Below are positions 1-11,912 of a stretch of 64,000 nucleotides of DNA, one piece after another. The stretch covers positions 377,203,908-377,267,907 of the forward strand of contig JASDDO010000018.1 in assembly GCA_030015575.1 (NCBI GenBank), given 5' to 3'. Origin of the DNA: Agapanthus africanus (lineage: Eukaryota; Streptophyta; Magnoliopsida; Asparagales; Amaryllidaceae). Each line of letters opens with the position of its first letter. Position 1 is the first letter of the stretch. The translations under genes were made by a program, and so were the position numbers. The notes beneath the pieces are model-generated. The model was given only the letters and a program-made list of their open reading frames with translations, was not told the origin of the DNA and did no database searches.

Positions 1-1208
1 CGAATCAACGCAGTCCCATCAATTGATCACACCACAAAGAACGAAAATATACTGACGTACGTATATGCCATCTGCATTCGCCACTGGGTCCCGTCATCAC
101 CCGTTAGGTTAGCTAACTAACGGCAGAGCGGGGACTGGACTAGCGCGGATGAAAAACATATACAACATCTACTAATATATATACCAATATATTATATTTC
201 GCTCAAGGCGTGAATAAAATGCAACAACACAGAAATGTACAGCATCACAGAACAATACAGATATCTGGGATCCCCGGGTTTCACAGAGCCACTACTGAAA
301 CCCGACGTTCCCCTGGTCGTGTGGATAGCCTGTGCAATGAAAACCTATACCCCCTACGAGTGCGGCGAATAGCCAGCCAATCCTGGAGTGAAGCCCCCTC
401 CGTCCCAATGCCATGAGATGCGGGCTTGTTGCCTTCTAGAACCCGGCTATCCGTGCACCCCTCCGCGGGGTAATCCTAGTACAGAAAGTAAAATATACAT
501 ACACCGGGTACATCGACCGCAACCAGGTTGTGCCCCAAAAGAATAATACAAACAGGCAGTGACGGCAGTCCACATGTCGGATGCTCGCCCCGCAATATCA
601 AATGTACATAATACGACAACACTGTACTAGCATTGCATCCAGGCTATCCCACGACCGATCCGCAACATCACAGCAAATACATAGAACATCAACGTGAAAG
701 TCACGTTCGCAAATCCATCTAACCGGGCTATAGAAGTTAGACCGGATTTACCGATCGAGTGACATTCACGGTCGCAGATATAATGTAAATACTGTGAAAA
801 ATGTGTTTTAAAATTTTCCGATTGATCAAACAATTAACAAGTGGGCCCCCAATCAAAACTGTAGCACTCACAGAAAACCTGGGCCCAATTTTAATATCCC
901 AAAACCCAAATTCTAAGCCCAGGAACATACTGCAAAAATTTGGGAGCGTGAACAGTTACTACCGCGGCGGAAGCGCGGCCAAAGCAGGGTTTTGGCCGCC
1001 CTTCCGCGGCGGTATAGTGAGTTTATGGTACCAGATTTTTGCAGTATGCTTATAATTCCCTGCACATCACTCTGAGACAACCTGAAAAATTTTTGGACTC
1101 AAAAAAAATTCGACAGAAACTGATGTGGTTGAAATACGTGTTTTCGGGATTTTGTTCGATCGGAAACGTAAAACACATTTAAACAAAGCTAGACGAAGTT
1201 AATGGCGA
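1..1208 (-). other. E1 leader (no gene)
   Basis: This is the part of the E1 leader nearest its PBS, read on the minus strand. No coding frame is supported; short open frames here do not match pol or gag. The notable structure is a GC-rich hairpin at 960-1014. The leader parts that carry the other conserved hairpins in E2, B and C would lie left of the window. Confidence 0.75.
960..1014 (-). repeat. GC-rich stem-loop in E1 leader
   Basis: Arms of 24 bases (960-983 and 991-1014) are inverted repeats with two mismatches and a 7-base loop. The core is GCGGAAG and CTTCCGC flanked by GGCC. It lies about 195 bases downstream of the PBS in the element's own orientation. E2 and C have unrelated GC-rich hairpins at nearly the same distance. 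Confidence 0.8.
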
Positions 1209-1221
1209 GGCTCTGATACCA
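1209..1221 (-). promoter_or_regulatory. E1 primer-binding site
   Basis: Plus-strand GGCTCTGATACCA is the reverse complement of TGGTATCAGAGCC, which pairs with the 3' end of initiator-Met tRNA. It sits one base from the LTR end at 1223, the usual copia spacing. Confidence 0.92.
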
Positions 1222-1222
1222 C

Positions 1223-3454
1223 TGTAAGTGCACGGCGGCGCCCCGGCCGTCAATCCGACGCCGGAATGCGGAAGCGGTGATAAACTTTAATTTTTGCGGA
1301 CTTTGCAAACCGGCACCACCGCGCACTAAACTCCGGATCGTAACCATTAACAAGTCTACGCTACTAATAAGAAAGTGAAGAGATGTACCGACTGATCCGA
1401 GTCCTCCGGTCTTCATCTCCACTTCGATCTCCTCGCGGGATCTCCGTCCGTCTCCTCCTCGTCGGAAAGGGCACCACATCGCCTGTAGCTTTTACGGGCT
1501 CCCACCTCAATACCGAGGCAACTCGGGCGCGAAGCTGGCGAATCGATGCGTCCAAGATTTGCTGTAGGATGTGTAGTGTAGAGTGCATGTCTCACTTTGG
1601 GGTTTGTTGCCATTTGTAGATGATGGAGGAAACAAGATAAGAAAAATGGTGCTTGCATTTTTCTTAGCATGAAAAGAGATCATGAATGAAAAACACTCTC
1701 AAAGATGAAGCTCTCTCCTTCTCTTTTCTTCTTCTCACTTTTCTAATGAATAACCTCTCTCATAGAAAATGGTGGAGGAAAGATTATGAAGTAAGAAGGG
1801 AGGTGAGTGTAGGAGATGAAAGAGGTGACCACATCAAGAGACAAGAAAACATCAACCATGCTTGCACTTTATTCAAACCATACCTCACATCAAATCTCAT
1901 AAAAGCAAAAGCATGGATGAAAGATATGAAGCTATCATAATCAATCATTATGCAAGAAAACCCCTCCACAAATGTAATTTGCAAAACTGCAAATTACCCC
2001 CTCCATCGGAAAAGTCCGGCCGGGAAAGAACAAAGGAAAACCGGCCGGAACGGAATGCAAACTGGCAACTCCAGAAAACTGGTCCCGTAATAAATTACAG
2101 GAAAACCCCGATACTGTGCATACACACCCGCATCTGTATTCCGTCCGGATACAAATGCAAAGAGACAAAATCTACACTGTACTAAACTAGGACCGGCTTA
2201 AACCAAAGCCGGCTAGTAATATCCGTTCGATCCTGATCCGTGCAATACCGCACGTATCTGATCGAACCCTGCCATATACCTATACGGCTACTAGTACAAA
2301 CCGTCCGATCCTGATCCATGCAATACCGCACGTATCTGATCGGACCCTGCCATATCTCCATACGGCCTCTACAGCGTTTCGCCCGAAACTTGAGTAACTG
2401 AAAGTGCGGTAGACTCTAAAGACTCGTCAATACTATGGCTGTGGATTTAACCACTAGCCCGTCAGAGGTATAAGCCAATACGTAACGGGCCACCAGCTAT
2501 TGACTAAAAGGGACGTCGATGAGCGAACTCATCCTGACACCCTACTGAGCCTGTCAGTGACAATATCCGTGCAGTCCGGTCCGTTCGTCTATGAGCATCG
2601 CATGGCGGGCCTAGGGGGTTGGTAAAAGTCAGACCCCCAAAAGCGGTACAAGTCGTGTCGGAGTGTAGCCCAGAACACCCTGAGATACTACTGGAATACC
2701 TACCAGTAAATCTCCTTGCCTTGGCCAAGGACTTTGTGTAATGGCTCTCCTAGACACAGCACGACCTCACCCCCAATACCGGGAGAGACGAACCCCTGAA
2801 GATACGCTCACTGCCTCCATGTGGCTCGGGACTGTACCCAACTAAAACCTGTTTGCACGACTCCTTTGAGCCGTGGTAGGGTAGTAATCAAAGTACAGTG
2901 GGAACTCACACGAGACAAATGACGATCCCCAGGTCGATGAACTAACCTGCACACATGTCACCAGGGAACTGCCATCTGACGTCTGGTATATGACCAACTA
3001 GCATGTTCCCGGCGAGTCCTGTCCGGTGTACTCATAACCCAATGAGCACCTGTATACATCTTAGGTGATCCAACTGACACCAGTGGCTTGTGAGACCGGC
3101 CACCGCCCCTCGTCGGGGTCTCGACTGTATACACTAGTCTACTAATGGAGTATCGATGCCCGGTCTCGAAACTCCCACGACTAGGGACCTTTTAAGGATA
3201 TGCTTGTAGACCCCCAGCTCCCACTTATATGATCGCCCTCATACTGCTGGTGGTCAAGCAAGAATCCTAGGGGCTCTATCAACGTGTAATAGTGACGTGT
3301 CAGGTCACCTAAAACAGTACACGATGATAAAGGTAAACCAGATAGCATACTATCATCTCGAGTAAGACTGTCCTACCGGGATAGGTCCTCCCTCAATCAT
3401 TACAATCACGTACCTGTGACCTAATAATTGACTCTGAGGGCACTATCTCCAACA
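1223..3454 (-). repeat. E1 5' LTR, 2232 bp
   Basis: The LTR begins TG and ends CA (plus strand TGTAAGTG...CCAACA) and is flanked by the PBS. It belongs to the same broad family as the other copia LTRs: blocks such as the GACTCGTCAATAC and CTGGCCAGG(G) regions recur. It is clearly diverged in its terminal U3, which reads TGTTGGAGATAG in sense. It has a tandem pair of hairpins at 2225-2345. No coding sequence is supported. Confidence 0.88.
2225..2345 (-). repeat. Two tandem hairpins with compensatory arms in E1 LTR
   Basis: Two ~78-base units each hold a perfect 8-bp stem: GTTCGATC (2225-2232) with GATCGAAC (2260-2267), and GTCCGATC (2303-2310) with GATCGGAC (2338-2345). The single base difference between the left arms is matched in the right arms. 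Unit 1 also has an inner stem CGTGC/GCACG at 2239-2254; in unit 2 that inner stem has one mismatch. Confidence 0.8.
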
Positions 3455-4708
3455 GATTGCATCATGAGATGATGACCCAACTAGCTTCGAGCTGGCCATC
3501 AGGAGTAAGACTCTGTAAGAATGGCTGGATGCTTAGCGATCTGAGATGGAATCCATATACACCAACAAAGTATGGACTTTGGTTGCTGTATCTGAAGGGT
3601 TAAATCCCCATCAGGAGCAAGTATATCTTGAGAAGACTACTTGGTGTAAATAGAAAGGTGGAGACTTTCAAAGCTAGACTTGTTAGAGGTTTTCGTCATT
3701 GACCAGGCGTGGATAATGATGAAACCTTTTCCAGTACCTATGCTTAAGTCCATCCAGATCCTACTTGCCACGGCTACATACCATGACTACGATATCTGGT
3801 GGTTGGGTGTCATGACTGCTTTTCTAAATGATGTTTTAGAAAAGTGTGTCTATAAGTACACAGCCAGAGGGCCTCGTAGACAGTAGGAGCAGCGGAAACG
3901 TGTGTAAGATGCTTTATATGATAAAGCAGGCATCGCGGAGTTGGAACATCTGTTTTGATGAATTAGTCAAAGAAGTTGACATCATCAAAATGGTAGATGA
4001 ACCTTGTATAAACAAAAAGGTAGTAGGGAGTATGGTGACGATCCTCGTAGAGTACGTGGATGACATACTCTTGATAAGAAAGGAGTTTCTTATGCTACGC
4101 TCGATCAATCTCCGTTTATCACAAAGATTCTCCGTGTAGGATCAGAATGATACCTCTTAAATCCTGAGTTTTGGATCTATGAGATAGATTTAATTGGATG
4201 TTAGGATTCTCACTAGTTGTAGTGAGATAGTATCAATTGATCCTGGGGAGAATCACTGGAAGTGTTCCAGGGTGATAAAGACGACTGAATGTCAGTTGCA
4301 GGCATTGTCTTTACCCTCAGTACAGGGACGGTATGTTGGAAGAGTTCCAAGCTAGATACCGTGACATACTAGACGATGAAGGCAGGATACATCGCTACTT
4401 AAGATGCTACCAAAAAGGCTATTTGGGTGTATTTTGGTTCATGAGATGAACTATGTTCCTCCCATTGTGTGACAATGGAGTTGTGGCTTATGCCAAGGAA
4501 CGCAGATCCCATCAGTGATCCAGACATATTCTAAGGCAGTATCGCCTGATCATGGAGATGGTTGATCTCCAGGGTGATCGAGGTTTGGAGAGTAGAATCA
4601 GAGGACAACACAGCGGATCCACTCACAAAGGCCTGTTCCCAGAGAGAGACTTTTATGGGATGGTTGAGTATGAGATACTGCAACCACTGCTACAGATGGC
4701 CCTAGTGC
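3455..4708 (+). pseudogene. A: decayed copia pol (RT / RNase H end)
   Basis: This is a remnant of reverse transcriptase and RNase H from a copia element, on the plus strand. Recognisable pieces include the stretch around 3680-3880 that corresponds to the RT region with [10 protein letters not shown] in intact relatives. The YVDD catalytic motif lies near 4055-4070. Further downstream, around 4470-4520, are degraded CDNNGA / AKEPRSHQ segments. Several stops and indels break every frame. The whole block is nearly the same as 41453-42699 in B, including the same damage. Its 5' side is cut by the E1 insertion. It cannot encode a working protein. Confidence 0.85.
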
Positions 4709-4719
4709 AAGTGAGAGAT
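4709..4719 (+). promoter_or_regulatory. A polypurine tract
   Basis: AAGTGAGAGAT lies directly before the LTR start TGTTAG at 4720. The equivalent in C and E2 is AAGTGGGAGAT. It would prime plus-strand DNA synthesis. Confidence 0.8.
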
Positions 4720-6934
4720 TGTTAGTTATATGTATGCCCTAGAGGCCTTTACTGTACATTGGATGTATATTGTAGTGGATGCTGGGACATATATAGGGAG
4801 GACTTTCTTGCTCGACATGATAGTATGCTATCTGGTTGCTCTTTACCTTAACGTGTACACAGATTGTCTCTCTATTACATGTTGGTAAAGCCCTTAGGAT
4901 GTGTACTTGACTACCTGGACTGTGATGCGGATCATACTAGTGGGGACATGATCGTCCATAAGTACATCCTTCAAAATCCCTAGTCGTGGGTGTATCGAGA
5001 CGGGGCATCGATATACCAGAGTAGACTAGCGTGTACCTTCTCGACCCATACAGATAGGCGATGGATGATCCCATATCCATCGGTGTTTGACATCAGAGAT
5101 GATATACGGGTGCTCAGTAGAGACTGGGTACACTGGACGGACTCGCCGAGAACTCCCAGATGGTATTATACCTCATGTCAGATGGCAGTTCTCTGGTGAC
5201 ACTGGTACAGAGTAGTCTGTTGACCCGAGATCGTCATAGAGTCTTGTGTGGTTCCACTGTGCTTTGATTTCCATCTTACCACGTCCAAGAGGGCGTGCAA
5301 AACGGTGGTTTTTGGGTACAGTCCCGAGTCACATGGAGGCAATGAGCGATAGGAGGGGGTTCGTCTCTCCCGGTATAGGGAGTTGATGTTGCGCTGTGTT
5401 CGATTGGCTATAACAGGAAATCCCTGGCCAGGGTTGCTGAGATATACTGGTAAGTGTTACCAGTAGTTTCTCGAATTGTTATAGACCTCATATTGACACG
5501 ACTTATCGAGCTATTGGGGTCTGACGTTTACCACCCTTAGGCAAGATATGCGACATATCAGACGATCAGACCGGACTGTACGGTAGTGTTACTGGTTGGA
5601 TTCACTGGAGTGTGAGCGGGCTTGCTCGTCGATCTTCAGATCGCTCAATACCCGGGTGGCCGTTACGTTTAGCAGACCGCTTGCGGCTTGTGGATGTTTG
5701 ATATGATCATCATCCGCTGCCGGCGTATTGACGAGTCTTTAGAGTCCTACACAGAGGTTTCCTGGCTCAAGCGAAACGAAATAGGAGCGCATATGAGATA
5801 TGTGCGGGACCGAGAATGATACCAATATGCGATACTGTATTCGATTCTCGCGATTTGTGACATTGATCGGTTATATGCGATATAGCCGGGTTATCGGATC
5901 AAGTGTTGATTCGATAAGTTGTTACTGTTGATATTAGTCGGTTATATATGATATGATCGGATCATTAAATCAAGTGTTGATTTAATGATTTAATGCATAA
6001 TTATATATTTGATATATTACTTTGCATTAACTAGTATCGGTTCACTTTAAATGGATTTTCTCACTTCGTTGTACAAGTTGTATATGTGATATACTTTTTG
6101 TACAAATGTTTGTATCATGTTTGATGATACATGCTTCTTTGGTTAAGTGTATAGAATTGAACCATGGTTACCTAAATGATTAGGGTTTTGCTTTTTCATT
6201 TTATTATTTGTTTATTCATTTTGGATGTTAATAAAAGCATAAAAAGAAAAAGAAAAATGGTTTTCTTTCTTTTCTTTCATGAAGCTTTTTGAAGCTTCAT
6301 GAAGCTTTGACCAAGTCACCATTTTGTCTTGTTCTTTTAACCCTAACCATTCACATAACCTTAGTTAGTTCTCTACACTTGACCATGGTTTATAATATGA
6401 TAAGTATTATTTTCTTTTAACTTATCATAACACTTTCTTCTTCTTCTTCATCTTCTTCAATGAAGAAAGCTTCTCTTCATCAATGGTGGATTGATGAAAA
6501 GTGTGAGAAATCCAAAACTAAAGTCTACCCACTTCCTATTTCTTCATCCTCTACCTCTTGCCAAGTAGTAGAGTGTGTTTCCTTCACAAGTTTTCATGGC
6601 TTGGTGAAGGTGGAGTTTGATCTAGCGATGCTTCGACGTAGATCATCTTCGGCATGGATATCGACGACCTAGCTCGCCTATTCTCCGATGAAGCCGACGC
6701 TAGAGCCCGGGATTTGTTTTGGACAGCGAGAGGACTTCATTGCGGAGCTATGGAGGTGGAGCACCGGATCTACAAAGGTTGTATTTCCGTATTCTCTTAG
6801 TTAAGTGTTAACTTGTTATCATTATTCGCCTAAACATCTAGCCGACGATCCGTATTAGGGTCTCTCGGCACCCATAAAATTTTATATTGGCATGTTTGAT
6901 GCCTTGTGAGACCTCTATAGGGTGCCTAGGAACC
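4720..6934 (+). repeat. A 3' LTR, ~2.2 kb
   Basis: It begins TGTTAGTTATATG after a polypurine tract and is close to the B 3' LTR (42711-44911). The end is damaged: relatives finish CCTAGGAACCCTACA, but here the sequence passes from CCTAGGAACCT directly into pol sequence of D. About eight terminal bases are therefore missing. Two tandem GTG-loop hairpins lie at 5891-5989. The short open frames inside, including one of 70 codons at 6460, have no family match and lie in LTR sequence. Confidence 0.88.
5891..5989 (+). repeat. Pair of GTG-apex hairpins in A LTR
   Basis: Hairpin 1 has a 12-base arm at 5891-5902 and its partner at 5906-5917, with one G.T pair. Hairpin 2 has perfect 13-base arms at 5961-5973 and 5977-5989. 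Both have the loop GTG and the apex ATCAA-GTG-TTGAT, but their distal stems differ. Counterparts occur in the B and E2 LTRs. Confidence 0.85.
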
Positions 6935-9303
6935 TTTCAGTTATGAATATTCACCTGAATCAAATGTTGGTTGGGTCTGGTACGCTCAATAACGGGATAT
7001 ACGTCCTAAATCAACACACAGTTTTCAGCATACAACACACTAATAAAAGAAAATTTTCAGAAATAAATGAAGCTTTTCTTTGGCACTGTAGACTTGGTCA
7101 TATTAACGAAACAAGACTAAACAAGTTACACAAAGATGGATATTTAAACCCTTTTGAATATAAATCTTATGCAACTTGCCAGTCTTGTATCAAGGGTAAA
7201 ATGACCAAAACTCTGTTTACAGGACACGGAGAAAGAGCTACTGAGCTCTTAGGCCTCATACATAGTGATGTATGTGGACCAATGTCTACACAGGCTAGAG
7301 GAGGTTTTTCATACTTCATTACTTTCACTGATGATTTCTCAAGATTCGGTCATGTATTTTTATTAAAGCACAAGTCCGAACCTTTCGAGAAATTCACTGA
7401 ATATAAACTCGAAGTAGAAAAACAAACCGGCTTGAGCATCAAAATGCTTCGATCAGATCGAGGTGGGAAGTACCTCAGTACAGAGTTTGCAGACTTCCTA
7501 AAAGAGAATGGGATTCTCTCTCAGCTCACTTCTCCTTACACACCACAGCACAACGGTGTGTCAGAACGACGGAATCGGACCCTATTAGATATAGTTCGTT
7601 CCATGACGAGTGATGCTGAGTTACCCATCTCATTTTGGGGGCATGCATTGGACACTGCAGCGTTTGTACTGAATAGGGTCCCAACCAAAACCGTGTCTAC
7701 CACGCCATATGAGATATGGCATGCGAAGAGACCATCCCTTAAACGAATTAAGATTTGGGATTGTCCAGCCTATGTTAAAAAGCAGAATACGGACAAACTC
7801 GAGACACGGTCGGTCATGTGTAATTTTGTAGGATATCCAAAGAATTCTTATAGATATCTCTTCTGCCACAAGGAGGAAAAAAAGGTGTTTGTTTCTCAGC
7901 ATGCCACATTTTTAGAAAAAGAATTTTTTACAAATGATACTGATTGCATTGTGGTAGACCTAGAAGAAGTTCTAGAAACATAAATTACAAATGATGACTT
8001 GGTTGAAACGGCTGTTGCAACAGAAACTGAGGAACCTCGGCCACTCCGTAGGTCTGGTAGGACTTCTCACCCACCGGAGAGATAGTACGGTTTCCTCATT
8101 GATGGTGACAGAGAATACTGCATCATGGAGGATGATGATCCCACCAGCTTTCAGCAAGCTATCACGAGTGGAGACTCTATGATGTGGCTGGATGCCATGA
8201 GATCTGAAATGGAGTCTATGTACACCAACAAAGTATAGACTTTGGACGTTGTGCCCCATGGGGTAAAACCTGTGGGGTGCAAATGGATCTTTAAAAGAAA
8301 GATTGGTGTAGATGGGCAGGTAGAGACATATAAGGCAAGACTTGTGGCGAAGCGTTTTCGTCAAAGACCAGGGTTGGACTATGACGAAACTTTTTCTCCC
8401 ATAGCCATGCTTAAATCCATTCGGATCCTACTTGCTATTGCTGCTCACTACGACTATGAAATCTGGCAGATGGACGTTAAAACAATATTTCTAAATGGAG
8501 ATTTAGAAGAATGCGTTTATATGGATCAGCTAGAGGGCTTCATTGACAGTGGGAGCAGCGACAAAGCATGTAGATTGCTTAAATCCATTTATGGATTAAA
8601 GCAGGCATCACGGAGTTGGAACATCTGTTTTGATGATGTTATCAAAGAGTTTGATTTCATCAAAAATCCAGATGAACCTTGTGTTTATAAGAAAGCTGTA
8701 GGGAGAGCTGTCACATTCCTCGTATTATACGTGGATGACATTCTTCTAATAGAAAATGATATTCCTATGCTACAGTCGGTCAAACCTTTTCTCCATGAAG
8801 GACCTGGGTGATGCCACATACATTCTGGGCATTAGGATCTATAGGGATAGATCCAAGAGGTTATTGGGATTGTCCCAAACCAGGTACATCAACACCATCC
8901 TAAAGGTTTAGTATGGAAGACTCCAAGCGGGGTGCCTTACCCGCTTGCCATGTGGTCACTCTCTCTAAGGACTTTTGCCCAAAGACCGATGAAGATAGAG
9001 CTCGCACGAGCATTATACCCTATACTTCGGCAGTAGGATCTATAATGTATGTGATGTTATGTACACGCCCAGATGTAGCTTATACACTTAGTGTAGTAAG
9101 CAGGTATCAATCCAACCCAGGGGAGAATCACTAGATAGCTGTGAAGAACATTCTTAAGTACTTGCGAAGGATTAAAGAATTGTTCTTAGTGTATGGTAAT
9201 GGAGATCTCCAAATGGAGGCCTTTACCGATTCACGCTTCCAGAGTGATAAGGACGACAACAAATCTATCTCTGGGTTTGTATTTACCCTCAATGGAGGGG
9301 CGG
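6935..9303 (+). pseudogene. D: copia pol fragment (integrase, RT, RNase H)
   Basis: This fragment starts in the pre-integrase region (GTLNNGIYVLNQ at ~6976). It continues through the integrase zinc region (WHCRLGH at ~7081, later CQSCIKGK) and the DDE core (HSDVCGP ~7261, RSDRGG ~7450, [10 protein letters not shown] ~7552). The first uninterrupted stretch ends at a TAA at 7981. The frame continues with further stops near 8087 and 8236. RT then runs from about 8242 with KWIFKRK, QMDVKT and YVDD near 8730. An ~11-base deletion near 8790 shifts the frame, and the fragment breaks off inside RNase H at FTLNGG, where G1 begins. Protease and leader are absent. It is most like C and E2. D is joined directly to a copia LTR on its left, so it may once have shared that LTR or been brought there by deletion. 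It is not functional. Confidence 0.92.
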
Positions 9304-9772
9304 AAAGTTCTAAAATAGGGTATTTTATGGAATTATGCCATTTTTAAGTTTTTATGATTAGTTATATGCTAATTTAGTGCTAATCGCGATTAAAAATCGC
9401 TAATCGGATTTTTGGCATTTTTGTGCAAAATATGCACTTATCTTTTTCTACACTTGTGTTACATTTTGTTACCATGGCTTTGCTTTGGGTTCACTATTTG
9501 AGTGAGAAGAAAACAAGAAAAGAAAAGAAAATGGATAGATTAGAATAATGGTAGTAGGTATGGGTGAGAGAGAAAGGAAAGGGGTTAGCTTTGACTTGGG
9601 CATTCTTCATCCTCTCATCCTCTCCTCTCCCTCCCTTCCCTTCAGCTGAATGATGCCTCCCCCTCACTCCCTCCCCTCTTCAAGCCTCTAAAACTCTATG
9701 TTAATCACCTCAAAACACCACTCTCATTTCACAAAAAATGTGCACAAGCCCTCAAGCAACCATTTGGACCAA

Positions 9773-9777
9773 GAAAG
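9773..9777. repeat. S1 target-site duplication, left copy (GAAAG)
   Basis: GAAAG lies directly before TGTTAG of S1 and is repeated at 11913-11917 directly after its terminal ACA. Confidence 0.93.
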
Positions 9778-11912
9778 TGTTAGTGTATATGCCCTAGAGG
9801 CCATTACTGTATCATACTAGTTTGTATATTACTTAAAGGAAGCTTGGGATATTCACCTTGTATAGACAATCTTGCTCAATATAGTAGTATGCTACTTGGT
9901 TTGTTTCTACTTCAATATGTACATGTGTTTATTTTAGTATATCACCTATACACATTAGTGGAGCCCTTAGGATCTTTTCTTGATTACCAGCGTTGTGATG
10001 GCAGTCACACTAGTGGGGGCTGGGTAATCTATAAGCACATCCTTATGCAGGTCCCTAGTCGCAGGACTATCGAGATAGGGCATCGATACTCCGGAGTAGA
10101 CTAGCGTATGCGCTTCTCATCCCAGTGTGGGAGATGGTCTGTCCCACAGCCATCAGTACGTCGTACTGGAGATAGTATGCGAGTGCTCGTTGGGTTACGA
10201 GTACACTGGACAGGACTCGTCGGGAACTGTTGGTTGGTACTATACCTATCGTCAGTTATCAGTTCCCAGGTGACATGAGTACATCTTAGTCCGCTGACTT
10301 GACACTATCACTTCGCCTCGAGTGTGTTCCCACTGTACTTAGATTACTACCCTACCACGGCTCAAAGGAGTCATGCAAACAGGTAGTAGTTGGGTGCAGT
10401 CCCGAAGCACTTGGAGGTAGTGACGGTTAGATAGGATTCGTCTCTCCCGGTATTGGGGGTTGACATCGCGCTGTGTCTAGGAGAGCCATTACACGAGTAG
10501 TCCCTGGCCAGGGCAAGCGAGATATACTGGTAGGTTTCCAGTTCTATCTCAGGGTGTTCCGGGCTTCACTCCGAGACGACTTGTACCGCTATTAAGGGAC
10601 TGGCGTTTACCGCCCCCTAGGCCCGCCATGTGATGTATCAGACGAACAGACCGGACTGTATGGAGATTGTCACATTCAGACTCAGTAGGAGTTCAGATGT
10701 GTTTCACCTCGTCAGTCTTCTTATCGGCATCTACCTGGGGACCGTTACGCACAGCTAGTGCCGCTTGCGGTCTGTGGTTAAACCCACTACCAGCGTAGTG
10801 TCGAGTCTTTAGAGTCCCACACAGAAAGCTATTCGCCTTTAGGCAAAAGAGTAGAGGTCGCATGGTTTTGCGACAGGTCGCATGGTTTTGCGACAGGGTT
10901 CGGTCGCATCCGTGCACTTGTGCACGTACAGTGTCCGGACAGTTAACACTAGCGGGCTTTGGTTTAAGCCAGATCCTAGTGTACGTTTTGGGATTGGTTT
11001 TATATCGTTTTTATTCGTGTTCCTCGGAACGCGGATGCGGGTGTGTATGCACAGTTGACAGAGAGACAGAGGCAGAGGATTCTCATTGGGGTTATTGACT
11101 GTTGACCGTTGACCATTGACTTTTGCTTAACCCTAATGAGAATAAGAAATATTATTAACATTAATATTAATTAAGTATTATAGTGACATGGTTGTTGAGG
11201 GGTTGACTTTGTTGACTTGTTGACTTTGTTGACCGGTTGACTAGGTTGGACTAGTTGACCATCATCATGACAATGGCTATCATTCCATGGCAAAGACTTT
11301 TGCTTGCTTGTTTATTTATACAAAATGAGTGCATGAAATGATATAGCCATTTTGACTTAAACCATCACACAATACTTGATTACTATTTTTGTTATGATGG
11401 TTTTGGATTATGAGTGGTTGGATGGCAAAAGACTCTCTCATTCTCACATTTCATTTCTCACTCTTGTCATCACTTGCTCAAGCTCTCCCTCTTCCTCTTG
11501 CTCTCTCTAGCTCAAGGCAAACCATTCTCATGTGTTGAGACTCATTGCCTTAGAGATAAAAAGACACCAAAACAATCCTCTACTCATTCTAGTTCACAAG
11601 GCCTAGCAAGCCAAGTGTTCTAGTTTCTTCAAAGTCCGAAGAAGAAGCCAAAGCTAGAAGCTTTCGGGTGGATCCATCTTCGGCGCAAGGAGACGACGAG
11701 GTGAGGCCGATCCGTATACCGGGAGGAGTTGAAGACGAAGGAGTTCAAGAAAGGTATAGCCCCCAAACCGAGTAGGTAAACTCAAGTTAGGTTGTTAGTT
11801 AGTTGTCTAACAAAGATCCGTATTTGTAGTCCATGTTACCACCCTCTTGAAAATTGTTTTTCACCACTTCCGCAACCCCGTAAGTACCGGGGAAGGGTAG
11901 CATGGACTTACA
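9778..11912 (+). mobile_element. S1: solo copia LTR, 2135 bp
   Basis: It begins TGTTAGTGTATATGCC and ends GGACTTACA, with GAAAG duplicated at 9773-9777 and 11913-11917. The uninterrupted target, AAGAAAGTTTGTG, is visible in the G1 3' LTR at ~19102. It is the same LTR type as the C LTRs (50914 and 61232), so it is plausibly the product of LTR-LTR recombination of a C-like element. It contains a duplicated hairpin at 10857-10894. No coding sequence is supported. Confidence 0.95.
10857..10926 (+). repeat. Duplicated hairpin and palindrome in S1
   Basis: GTCGCA (10857) with TGCGAC (10869) forms a 6-bp stem with loop TGGTTT. A second identical copy follows at 10877-10894. CGTGCAC-TT-GTGCACG at 10911-10926 is a 7-bp hairpin. 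The C LTRs have a single copy of the first hairpin. Confidence 0.75.

Larger units (their letters stand above)
1..3454 (-). mobile_element. E1: partial Ty1/copia retrotransposon (leader + 5' LTR)
   Basis: This is the 5' part of a minus-strand copia element that runs off the left edge. Its 5' LTR lies at 1223-3454, with the PBS just inside at 1209-1221. Positions 1-1208 are non-coding leader. About 60-180 is the reverse complement of the block at 37280-37400 in B and 56650-56760 in C, which places E1 in the same leader type. The right LTR end (CCAACA at 3449-3454) abuts GATTGCATCATG, which continues uninterrupted in B near 41453, so E1 inserted into element A. The likely target duplication GATTG cannot be confirmed because the left end is outside the window. 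Confidence 0.85.
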
